DNA of 64,000 bases. Source: Cerrena zonata (taxonomy: Eukaryota > Basidiomycota > Agaricomycetes > Polyporales > Cerrenaceae). Location: contig JASBNA010000007.1 of NCBI GenBank assembly GCA_038087015.1, forward strand, positions 124,001 through 188,000, read 5' to 3'. This document shows, piece by piece, positions 35,053-46,700 of the stretch. Position 1 is the first letter of the stretch; each line of letters begins with the position of its first letter. Under the pieces are notes generated by a model. That model was not told where the DNA came from, ran no database searches, and saw only the letters and a list, made by a program, of their open reading frames with translations. Both the position numbers and the translations under genes were made by a program.

Positions 35053-36385
35053 CTAATAAACTGCTTGAGATTTCACATCTCTCCAAAATTCTTCCCACTT
35101 TGCATCACCACCAGACTTTCTTGGCAAGCCTAAATCAACTTCATAAACCTTCTGATCTGGGCCTGAGATAGGACTATATTTATGAGCCCCTCCTGGGTCA
35201 CCCAGCATACTAGGAAAGATCTGGGGATCATTCTTGTGTAGGACAGTAACAGGTTTCTGAAGTTTTGAATGAATCTTGGTCTTCTCACTGGAGAAGAAGT
35301 TTGTGATTTGATCCCATAATGATAGTGGTGGGTGGAAGTCTCCAGCTCGACGAGGATTGTTGGGTAGGTTAAGGCTGTAGTCAGAGAGGTACTGATTCCA
35401 TTTCTGTAAAATAGATTGGAGTCAAAACATGTAAGACATATGAAAAAGGCAATATGAATAGAACAAACCTCATCAGGATCCTCCCCATAATATTTGTGCA
35501 ACGCCCAATCGCATATGACACCAGTGACGAGCAGGAAGCAGTATGCCGCACTCAATCCTTTCTCTCTTGAGCTACCCCAGTTGATATCGTTATCGACCCA
35601 GAACCGCTCCCATACATCTGCCCATGCAGGTACATGGGAAAATAAGGAAACGGAAAGGATGACCCCAAATGCCCCTGTCGCGGAAGCCGCAATTCTGACC
35701 GGGGTATGGGAAATTGCAGGGAATGGCAGGAGGCAAGCAACAGTACCGAGTGCGGTGAAAACAGCAGCAAGGACTATACGGGTAAGCCGTGTAGGATGGA
35801 CGATGACGGAAATGGATAAGGCGAGGGTGGAGCTGAAGAATAGCAAACGTCTATCACACGACCACGTAAAGGGGATGGGAGAAGTACTCACTAGCCGATG
35901 AGACCAGCGACAGTACGGGCGACATATTTCCATCGACCAGAGGAAACGGAAGTCAGAAGGACAGAACAAAGCCAAACTGCCAAGAAGGCAGGTGGACGAA
36001 GGGGAGCAGCACTAGTGACGTTGGGTATCATTATCGAAAGCATCGTTGCGATGTGAACTATTTATGGATGATGTTAGTCATGTTAGTGGCGAAGCACGTT
36101 TGGATTTTACACACCTCCAAAAGCGTAACCTAGCAAAATGCCACCGATTCCACCCTCCAGTACGAACCATGAGCGCAATCGCCGAGTGAGATTCTCGGGA
36201 TCGAAAGTCTTTGGGCGAGGAAGAGCTCTCGTACGATCGAGAGTAAGGAAAGAGCCCGAGAATGTTAGAACAGTTGACAACACAAGGAGGGGTATAGCGT
36301 AAGTAAGTAAGAAAGCACTTGAAGATAACAAGGTAGCCGAGAGGTCGTTAAGGTCGTGAGAGTCGTTAGATGGAGATGAAGACAT
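35053..36385 (-). CDS. Seven-helix membrane protein, DUF4203/TM7S3-TM198 type
   Basis: Four exons (36,385-36,115; 36,057-35,892; 35,832-35,469; 35,403-35,053) give 383 residues. About seven hydrophobic helices fill residues 15-255 (for example AFLLTYAIPLLVLSTVLTF, GGIGGILLGYAFGG, IVLAAVFTALGTVACLLPF and GLSAAYCFLLVTGVICDWAL). A polar C-terminal tail begins with YGEDPDEKWNQYLSDYSLNL. This fits the fungal DUF4203 proteins, whose function is not established. The start is ATG at 36,385; a TTG further up has no support. The last exon abuts the AT-rich repeat compartment. The gene is divergent from RRP6, with 235 bp between the two starts. Confidence 0.75.
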
Positions 36386-36620
36386 GTCGAGACGAGGGAT
36401 ATAATGGGGCAAGAATGTGAGGGATGTTTGTGATAATGGGCCGCTGGAATGTTGAGAGCGGGCTTTGCCCCAGATGAAGGGAGGAAGTGAACCTTGGGGT
36501 CGTCATGAAGAGCATGCAAGCACCTTATCCAGTCTTCCAAAAAAGGCAAAGGCTTTGGCCCATGAAAATATTCACCGAACGCCCAAGCAGCCTGACAATC
36601 TCACTCTCAACCTCGACAGT
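36386..36620. promoter_or_regulatory. Shared promoter region between the DUF4203 gene and RRP6
   Basis: This is the 235-bp intergenic space between two divergent start codons. No TATA box is obvious. It must hold both promoters and both 5' UTRs. Confidence 0.5.
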
Positions 36621-39600
36621 ATGGATATCCCAGGTCCATCATCGTCTTCACTCTCTCGAACAGATTTCGACGAATACAATACACAACTACAGGCTGTAGC
36701 CCTCAAAGCAACGCGCCTCTCAGCGGCTCTTCCTTCTGACCTCAGTTTCTACCGGTCTGTAGACAAGGCTCTCGCCAAGGACGTTGACTCATGCAAAGCA
36801 AAAGTTCTATCCGTGACAAACAAGCTACTACATCTTGCTTCTACCAATAACAGTAGCGAAGCACGCGCACGTAAGAGACCCCGCCTAGAAAATGAAGATG
36901 ATATCACGGACGACTTTCATGGTACTATCGTTGACCTAATGGACCAACTTTTGGAGAAATCGGTGGGTTATGGTAGATTAAAATACGACATCTCTATACT
37001 AATGATCTGTCACAGGATATGCGCATAGATGATTTCCTAGGAGTTTCCAAGGTTCCCCCATCAGTCGTTGATGCTCAGAACCAGACCCAAGCACGAGTGA
37101 GTATTTCCACAGCTTCTTCAATTGAATTAATTACAACTACTACTACTACAGGCTCAGAAGAAAGTACCGCAAGGACGTCTTGACCCCGCGTTACAACATG
37201 CATCTCGGTTACCGAAACCTCAACTCAACTTTACGCGTCGTGTAGACAATCGAAATTTAGTACCCTGGCGTCACACACTCAAGCACAAGTACAACGCACA
37301 AGTCCCTCTAGGATACCATTGGCAGCCTGAGGATAGTGAATCTACCTCTACGATAGTTCCGTAAGTGCATCACACCCACTAGTTTTTGCTCACAATTGAC
37401 CCTCCCAAGATCGCACCCGTATTATTACGAAATTAAACACATCAAGTACCCTACCCGAATGTTTCTTCCTGCCGATCCTATTCCTCCAAAATCCTTCGAC
37501 GACACTCCTTTCGCTTGGGTCGACACCCCAGCGGCATTCAACACCATGCTAGAAAGTTTGCGAAGCGCGAAGGAGATTGCTGTGGACTTGGAGTATCATA
37601 GTTACAGAACGTTTGCGGGATTCGTATGCTTGATGCAAATTAGCTCCAGAGAAGGGGACTGGGTGATCGATACTTTGGCCGTAAGAGATGTGCTCGAGGA
37701 GCTTAATGAAGTGTTCACCGACCCCAATATTGTCAAGGTATGTCTTCGATATGGTACACTAAAGGATGCAGATAATTTTTAACGAATGTTAGGTCTTCCA
37801 CGGCGCTGAAAGTGACATTGTGTGGCTTCAACAAGACTTCAACCTCTACGTCGTAAACCTCTTCGATACATATCATGCCTCAAAAGTACTAGGTCCATAT
37901 CTACGATTATATTTCTTCCATACCTTATTCTTATTAACCACTCCCCAGACTTTCCTAGACATGGACTAGCGGCTCTACTCGAAATGTATTGTGATTTCAC
38001 GCCAGACAAGCGATTCCAGCTAGCGGATTGGCGTATCAGGTTCGTCTAACATAGTTTCATTCTTACCCTCTCTCCAACGCCATGATTGTTTTAGACCACT
38101 ACCTCAGGAAATGCTCGACTACGCCCGTTCCGACACTCATTATCTTCTATTCATTTACGACAACCTGCGGAACGCTCTTCTTGATCGTTCTCAATCACGC
38201 TCGCAGTCTCGTATCGCCAGTCCCTCAGATCAAGATGACGTCCAAACGCCTGTTCCCCCTCCTTCTCCGGACTCCATGTTGCGTGACGTTCTTTCTCGGT
38301 CCGAAGATACAGCACTTCGGGTTTACGAGAAAGAGGTATACGATGCCGGGACAGGTCAAGGCCCTGGTGGATGGGATACGCTCGCGAAGAAATGGAACAA
38401 GAGCCTGTCAGGTGGTCAAGACGGTGCGAAAAGAATGGAAGCTTACAAGAGAATACATGGGTGGAGAGATCGAGTTGCGAGAGAGGAAGACGAGAGTACT
38501 CGGTAAGACCTATCATGCTTTCAAGGGCTTCGGACACGCTAACCTTGCCTCAGATACGTGTTGCCAAACCACTATGTGTTCTTACTTGCCGAACGTCCTC
38601 CGAATGATTTGGCCGCCCTCCTAGCCATGTTTTCTTCCGTTCCTCCTGTAATTCGAAGGAGAGCCAAGGAACTTATGGACGAGATCCGTGCTGCCACACA
38701 AAGTCAGACTACAGCTGATGCGCCTATGGAAGTGTCTTCTGTAAATGAAGAACCACAAGCCTCCTCTTCCAGTGCGAAAGCTCTGGGTACTAGCAGCTCA
38801 ATACAACCAGCCACCGGTTGTAAGTACTGTTCAATATTACTGCTCTCATTCTTACAAGTATTGACAAATATCAGTATCAGCGTCGCAATCGCAGTCCCTT
38901 TTCGGTACCGCAACTACAGGAACTCATACAAAACCCCTCACCCGTGCTCTATCGGCTCAACGGAGCTTACTCCTGGGGAAAACACCAAATAGTAGGAAGC
39001 CTCAATCGGTAAGACGTTGAATCCCTATAATGTTCAAACCGTGGAATTGACAATACATTCTCATAACTCAGCTTTCACGTCAAAATTCGGCCATCTTCCA
39101 AGACATTGTAGTACGGATCCACAAAAATCTTGTCATCACACCCCCATCAACACAAAACGCCTCGTTCCCCAATTCGACCGTCGATGTAGACATAAAGGCT
39201 GAGAGCTCAACGGGAACCGAAAACCAGGTCGTGCAGGCCGAGATACCGTTCGTTCCTTCGAACCTCCGAAAGAAAGAAGCTTCACCCCCGCCTGATTCGA
39301 TTGTCACCGTCGGACAATCTCAACAACGCAAACGGAAACGAAAAGTTAAACGGCCTCTCCTTGCTGGTACAGGCGATAATGTTCAAGAAGACATTAAGGA
39401 AGAGGATGAGGAAGAGCTTAATATCTTGGATGCGGGCTCAGATCATGAACAGGAGGGTACCAAGAAGAGGAAAGTTAGGATTCCAGGTACGCCCTTTTGC
39501 TTTACTTCTGTCACTCTTCGCGCATTAATAATCCGAATAGCGAATTTCACTGGAAACTTCAAAGCACCACCCAAAGACCAGAGTTCGCTCAGAGCAGGTA

Positions 39601-39716
39601 ACCAATCTCATACTTTCCGATAATCTTGTTCTGTCTTTCTTGGCCCTATATCATCCGGCACACAATATAATCCAGTCTTGCTCCGGACTCGGGACCTCCA
39701 AAAAAATCTAAATTAA
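36621..39716 (+). CDS. RRP6: Exosome 3'-5' exonuclease Rrp6
   Basis: Twelve exons give 823 residues. Residues about 10-80 form the PMC2NT domain that binds the cofactor Rrp47. The DEDD-Y exonuclease follows: Asp270 and Glu272 ([10 protein letters not shown]), Asp328 ([11 protein letters not shown]), Tyr393 and Asp397 ([10 protein letters not shown]). An HRDC domain follows ([12 protein letters not shown] through [16 protein letters not shown]). The C-terminus is disordered and basic ([11 protein letters not shown]), as in nuclear exosome subunits. Rrp6 trims and degrades nuclear RNAs. Exons begin at 36,621, 37,016, 37,152, 37,410, 37,793, 37,949, 38,095, 38,554, 38,875, 39,072, 39,541 and 39,676. 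The last two small exons are the least certain. The start at 36,621 precedes the conserved domain, and an upstream in-frame ORF extension is probably 5' UTR. Confidence 0.93.
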
Positions 39717-39735
39717 GCGGTATAAATCCATTCTG

Positions 39736-42700
39736 CTACAAATCTTTGGCACTCGTCAAGAACCGTTCGACAACAGCCTGCCCTTTCTGTAAATTACACA
39801 ACGACATCCGCTCGTTAGGAAGATGTGCTTGATCCTGTCCAGGAAGAGAGTAAGGTCAATTGATCAGTTGTTTTGTTCTTCAGATGATAGCAGTAGATCA
39901 CACCGTACTCTGCCCCATTGGTAAGTGGAGGGCGTGGCAATTGAATTCTTTCTCCAGGTATGGGACCGAAGGGATCGACTATGAAAAGTGTTAATGTCAC
40001 GATGCAAAAATATTGAGCAGGGATGGAGGATACGTACTCCGCCTTCGCGAATACGCAGAGGTTCGACACCCCATTCTTCTCGGATAGCGTTTTCCATAGC
40101 GTTGAACCAAGGGTCGTCTAAGTTCCCTAGCCACCAGTCCGCTGTATGCGCAACGGTGATCTACATGGCGAGGTATTAATTTTGGAAAACGATAAGTTAG
40201 ATGACATTGTCTTTACCTCTAGAGTATTCGAAGACTGCATCCCATCGAACTTGGTTTTGAGATAGTCTTTCAACGACGATGCAATTTTCTCCAAGCTCTG
40301 ATCAGGGACGATACGCAAAGAAAGCCTCGCGTGTGCGCTAGACGGAATGACAGTCGAGTCTGTGATAAAGGGTGTTCAGACATGGTATCCAAATCACAAT
40401 TCATATGACCGACTTACTTTTGGGACCAGAAACCTGAATATCGTGGACGGTAAGGGAAGGTTCCCTCCACTTTGCGGAGAGAGAGGAAGCAGGCGTTTGT
40501 GTGACACCTGAAAGGACTTGGAATAGTTGACGTTCTTCTTCAGTCAGAGGGCGGACATCGTCATCTGAAGATACATTCAGTTCTTGACCGGACTGGATAG
40601 ACAGATGAAAAGCGCACAAAATCCTGGAATTTTGACTTTTTGTCGACAGTCCGCGAGAGTGCCCAAGAGTTGAATGCTATACGACGGTTAGTTACAAATA
40701 CGTTATGAAATTTAAGGAGCTTACAGGTCCATCATAGGTTCACGAGCGGCACCTCCGTCAACCCCAGAATGCAGATCCGGACCACCGTTGGTGATCTGAC
40801 CAATAGTCAGAGAAAGCTAAGCAAGGCAATCAAGAAAGCATTAACCTTCACTTGACAATGTATCACCCCACGAAGACCATAGGTAATGCTAGGAGTACTT
40901 TCCGATATCCACGTCGAGTTGCTAGTACCGTCAATTTAGCGCATATGTACAGCGTAGTAGATATCACCCTTACCTGACAAGAATCGCGTCAATAGGTCCA
41001 ATAGCATCCTAAGTCATCAATAAAACTATAAGACAGCAGTCATCATTGAATATTATCATCTACGAACCTTATGTTGCTTTACAGACGCCATGAACCCATT
41101 ACTTCCAGCCTCAGCTTCACCCTCAATAAGCATAACCAAATCGACATCAAGCGAGCGTCGTCTGAGAAGGTTTGCAGCAGCACAAGCGATTGCCATTATC
41201 GGGCCTTTGTTATCTGTGATTCCTCGTCCGTAGAGGTAGCCGTTCAATGCGAATAAGGTGAAAGGATCTGATGACCAGCCGGCTGGGGATGCTTGGATAA
41301 CGTCGTAATGACTGCGAGAGTAACGATCGTCAAGTTGGAAATTAAATACATAAGTTAGGAGTCTTACCCATAGACGAGAATCCTCCGTGGTTTTTTCTGT
41401 GCTCGAGTACCTCGGAAGGTCGCCAAAACTATCGGGTTTGTGGACTCTCCAGTGGGCAGCTAAATCAAAAGGGCTCGATATCAGTGAACGAATCAACGAG
41501 AGATAATTTCTTTTCACCAATGAGGCATCTGCTCCTAATTGACTCAAGCATTTCCGTAGCCAGATCGCCGCTTGTCTACAATGTTCCTGTGTCTTCACAC
41601 CTCCACTGACACTCGGAATCGAGATGAAATTTGAGAGAGCATAAACCAGCGTGTCTTTCGATTCACTCAGAGCCATTTTTAACAGTAGAGAAAAAAAGTC
41701 GACATACCATGATGTGCATCCGGTTGTGCCTCTGGTGTGATTTCTGTAAGTTCAGACTGCGTCTTCTGGGGTGGTTCTACTTCCCAAACCTGACATAGTG
41801 TTCAGCATTTGAGCTGTTGTAAATTAGCATACTTTTGAGGATATTACCTTGATATAGTCGTCATTGGCACCAGTGACGAGCACAATCTTCGAACTTTCTT
41901 CCTTCTTGCAGGGAGACGTTCGCTTGAGATGGGTTACTATCGAAGATAGAATGAACCCATCATGCGCATGCCAAGAAGCTGTAAGGTCAAATGTGGCAGA
42001 ATATCGCTATTCACAAAAGTAAAATAAATGAAATTGCAGACATAAAATGGAAGACCGGAAGCTATTCACCTGAACTTGGCCGTTAGCGGAGAATGTATAC
42101 AAATCTGAATGGAGCATCGATAGCGACAGAATGTCGACATTCTAAAATGAAATTGTGTCATTTCCAATTGATGAACTGCCTCGTAACCCAACATGACTCA
42201 CCTCATTGACAATAATGGTTCGGACCAACGTCCTAGTTTCAAGGTCCAAAACTTTGACATATCCATCCTGGCATCCTGCATATACCGTGTCTCCACGTAC
42301 GACGACAGCTAGAACCGCACCATCTCCACACTCAAAGGTATCTCGCAACACCGGTTCACCAGAAGACAGATCCCAAACCTGAAAAGCCAAATATTAATAT
42401 TAATACAAAAAGAAATAAGATCTCGCTTGATTTTATACCTTGACTGTCGCATCCCCGCTTCCAGTGACAAGTCGCAAAGGCGCATCACGCGCATGAGGTT
42501 TATCGTCTGATCCTTCGCGAATACTAGGAGAAGTAGCCATAGAATAGACATATCCATAATGTGCCGCCCACACCACATTTTTCGGAGGTATCTGAATACA
42601 AGCGCGAGGGGTTGGAACATCCGGAGGTAGCAAGCAAGTTCCACTACTCGTAGGTGTAGATACCCCTGGAGTTGGCGTGGAGGGGTTACGCGCATCTAGG

Positions 42701-43503
42701 TCTGCTGGTTTCCTGGTGTATTGTGGGTAGGAGTCGAAGAACTTGTGCACACGACGGGGCGTAGCGGTACCGTTCGTTGAGCCTGCAGCTTGAAGAGCTG
42801 TTTCGAGACTTTGTTGGTGGGTAGGGGTACCGGATGTGTTTTCTAGATCGGGTGCAAATGTGAACCATTGGAGGGAAGTGTTTTGACAACCGAAGTAAAT
42901 GGTAGATGATGATGGAGACCAAGCAAGGGAGAAAATATCACCAGAGTCGGTATCAAAGTGGGGGTTGAGAATAAATAGAAGAGTGTGCGTCGTCGTTGAC
43001 CAAACCTACAACGCAACTAAGGCGAGAGATGGGTTAGAGTATTATGACAACTCACTCGGACCGTACTATCACCTAAACAGTTAATTAGATTCGTTTGACC
43101 GAAGATAAAGTAGGATATTTACCCGATGCGCTAAAAAGCCATCTACGCTCCGGAGCATACTCGAGAGCCAGAACACTTCCTGTATGACCCCGAAGGGTAG
43201 TCTTGAGCGAAAAGGTTGACTTGTCCCATACCTGAGGGCGGTTTAGTCAAGCAAGACATCATAAATGGATGGAGCGTACAAGGATGTCATCTCCCTGGCT
43301 TCCGCTATATATATACTTGTCGTCCGCGCAAAGACTTAATACAGAGTTGGTCTTGTGGTAAAGCGAGTGGAATAGGTGCGGATGCTCATGTTCATCAGCG
43401 AGCGGACGACTCAATGATGCTACAAATATGCTGTTAAGTTTCGACGTTATTCAATGAGGATATACCTACTTTGCGGGATATCTGGTTCTTTTTCTGCTTG
43501 CAT
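39736..43503 (-). CDS. DUG2: Dug2: WD40 plus M20 peptidase, glutathione degradation
   Basis: Twenty-one exons give 885 residues. N-terminal WD40 repeats (about 15-440) show recurring VWD or VWS strand ends. The M20 metallopeptidase fold covers about 453-885: GHYDV (His530, Asp532), YGRGITDNKGP (Asp562), IEGEAEAGS (592-599), HSGVDGGAARE and the C-terminal DQAHLPNERM. This two-part layout is that of yeast Dug2, which with the amidotransferase Dug3 cleaves glutathione in the cytosol. The start ATG at 43,503 lies in a 34-nt first exon, chosen because its frame joins the WD40 exons. Exon 4 is only 17 nt (43,056-43,072). The position of the usual catalytic-base Glu reads Ala595. The stop lies 20 bp from that of RRP6, tail to tail. 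Confidence 0.93.
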
Positions 43504-43762
43504 CGAGGTACGAGTGGGACGATAGGTGCGCGTTGAATGGAACACGTCTGTTCTTGCTTACAGTTTCCGAAAGCGGAAGCGAGCGTGAATTCATTAAGAT
43601 AGACGCCTGTGACGCGTTCTGTCACTCCGGGCTCGGTGGAACGAGGCGCGACGTGACCATGTGACAGCGATCGCGTTGTAGGAGGATCTTGGTGAGTGGT
43701 AGGACGGTCACAGCGCCGGTCAATCCTTCCTCTCAGTCGTCCTCCCCGCCCTCCTAGTCGCC
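43504..43762. promoter_or_regulatory. Bidirectional promoter region DUG2 / SCC2
   Basis: 259 bp separate the two divergent ATGs. A non-ATG open frame of DUG2 orientation runs through this space but is not needed for the DUG2 model. It probably holds both core promoters. Confidence 0.5.
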
Positions 43763-46700
43763 ATGCACAACGGTCAATGGCAGCATCATATGCAACAAAA
43801 CCACAGACGGCAGCAATACCCAAACACACAGCATGCTCCGATGGCCGTCAACACGCTGCAGGATGCTCAGGATCTCCTCTCCATGTACCCAATGGCTTCA
43901 GCCACTCCCTCGGCTCACGGTAAATTACCAAATTAAATACAACAATGAGCCACTTACTTATTAATCTGAACCTCAGTGACGAGACATCTCAGCAACCTTT
44001 CCCTCACCGCCGCTCCCCCTTCGTACTATATCCAACCGGTAATGCCCCGGCCTCCAATGCAGTCGTATCCACATCCCTACCCGCAACCGTATAATGACTA
44101 TTACAACGAGCTACAACATCTCAACTCTGCTCAGTCCCCCAACGACTCTGGCTTCTTCGAGACTTCCAGGAATACTGCTGTCCGTTACATAAGTGATCAG
44201 GGACCGTTCGTCTAACTCTTTCCATTTCACAAAATGACCCTCTAATTATCATCGTTCTTCAGATATTACTCTCCCTCTTATGATCCTCCTCAGCAACAGT
44301 GGTCTCCCCAGCCTCAGACTTCGACCTACCAGACCACACCTTTTGCTCAATCAGTCTTTCAGCACGTAACACCAACGTCGTTCTATCCGACGCCACCGCC
44401 TCCTGGTATCAGCACATCCTCTTCTTCACTAGCAGCGGCTCTCGGCCCTCCTCTGAAAGTTCAACCTAAGCCGCCTGTAGTTCCGAAACTGCCTCCGAAG
44501 CCCGCAAAACCTGTATACCAAGCTTCAGAGTCTGCGGCGTTCTTTGACTCCTTCCTAGCTGAGCAGACGGTTAAGGTTCAAGCACAGTCGCAGTCATCCC
44601 TTCCTCCACCTCGGCCATCTATGCCTATGAAAGAAGAGAGTAGTCCTGACCCTCTGGCCTTGACACCTACCCATTCTCAGGCAAGGATGTCCACGCCGAA
44701 GAAGCGGAAAGCAGATATCTCGTTTGAATCGCCCTCAATAAAGCGCATACATGGAACACTGAATTCAGGTCCAGCTTCAGGCTCTTCCCCTCGAAGCTCA
44801 TTGTCTAGTGAACGCACTCTAGAGAAAACCCCCGGTTTCAAACGCAAACAGGTATACGTTGAGCTTCCCCCAGTGCCACGAACCTCAAACCATGCACCTG
44901 TAACACCCAAGCGTGAACACCCCTTGTCACAAAGTACATCTAGACGTGGTGCTGATTCTGATTCTGATGATCTGGGTGGATATGGGTCAGAAACTCCTAG
45001 TCGTCGCCGAATGTTCGACCATGTTAAATCTTCTGGACGGCGCGCGACGGGAGACCGCGACGAGAGAGGTACAATTCTCGGTACACCCTCTCGTATTTCT
45101 TCTGACCTCTTGAGTGTAGCCCCCTTGGACAAGCTGACGACTCTTCTGGAAGACATTTTCGAAGCTGAAGATTCCCTCGCGCCAGACTTGGAGATCTCGG
45201 AACTTCCGTCTGACTTTTTCTCGCCGCATACAACGGAGTCTTCACGACCGCTTCTCCATCCCAATATGGTCCGTAAGCTAACCAGCCATATTGGGAAGGC
45301 TGCTCGTCCAAGCAAGCGACTGCGGTTATCTGCTCGGGACGGTCAAACCAATGGCGGTGGGACACCACGGTCTAAGGGTAGAATAGCAGACGTCGGGACT
45401 AGCATGCTCTCTCGTATTCTGAGGGTCTTGGACCGAAGCGTGAAAGCAGGTGAAGACATCGACCCTTTCCAGGCCGATCGAGTAGTCCCTGCCACCACTG
45501 AGCCAGCTACCCCGTCCAAGCGGAAAGGAAAGCAGAAGGTTGATCGGAACCGAAGCAAATCGAAAACTCCCAGACCTGGGGAGGCGGACGCTGACGGTGA
45601 TGTTCCTATGGATGACGACACGCAGACTGACGGTCCATCAATTGACTTCAATACCATTTCACATACCCTAGAAGTCGCCAAGGACAGCGTACTTGCGGCT
45701 GACTGTTGTATTGCGCTGTTGAGCAGCGATAGACTTAATAAACAGGTACGTCCACTTAACAACTGACTACCTCACATCCTCACATATACAATGATTATTC
45801 TCTCTTGTAGCTGTATTCTGAAGAACTAATCACGACATGCCTGTCCACGATCAAGAACCAACTGACCAAGATCATCTACCCCTTCGTCGAAGCATCTTCT
45901 GACGTATTCGGTCACGTCTCCCCTGTCCTACGTCAACTCGTTCGCACACCTTCGTCAGAACACGATCCGATACGGCGACAGCTCACGGATATCTTCAATG
46001 CTATCTCATCTGTCATCCCTCGCATCAACGACTTGATCTCGTCGGACTACACTGCTATGTCCGAGAGCATCATCATCCAAGCGGTATATATTGCTATTGG
46101 TCCCTTCTTCATGGCTGAGCTGGGAAGTAGTAGTAAGGATAAAGCAGTCAACGTCGTACTGAATACCCTCAGCGCTAGTGCGATACGAGGATTGAGACTG
46201 GAAGCTTTGTCTCTCATCCGAAGCGTAGGTTGAATTTCATCAAAGATTGACCATGTTCGTTAAATGCTGTATGTAGATTTTCGGTAACCACGAAGACCAG
46301 CGATCATGGATCATCGAGGAAATCCTCTCGTCTCTCATCAAGCATTCCGAGAGCAAGCAGAAAGTCGGCCAATTCCGTCTCCGCGACGGACGTTCTATCC
46401 GAACAGTCTCTGCCCTCTTACTCCAGCTCGTCCAAACTTCGGCTCACGGTGTTCGTCTCGATGCTCGAGAAATCCAGAAATCACGCATACAAGCTGCAAC
46501 CTTACGTCGCGAGGACAGTTCCAAAGATGTCTCCTCTGCCCCTCTTCTCGACAAAACCGATATGGAGGAAATCCGGCTTTATATTTCTGGATTGGAGTCT
46601 GCGACTAAGGCAGCGAAGACGATCATCTTGTTCTTGACGCAACGATCTGGGAAAACGAAGACTACGAAGAACTCTAATGAAGCCGAATATCGAACTATTT

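Noticed and set aside
36386..36412. Longer N-terminus for the DUF4203-type protein
   Set aside because: The upstream codon at 36,412 is TTG. The first ATG in frame is at 36,385.
43434..43829. 131-codon frame as the first exon of DUG2
   Set aside because: It opens with GTG, not ATG, and its splice phase does not fit the WD40 exons. The short exon from ATG 43,503 does.
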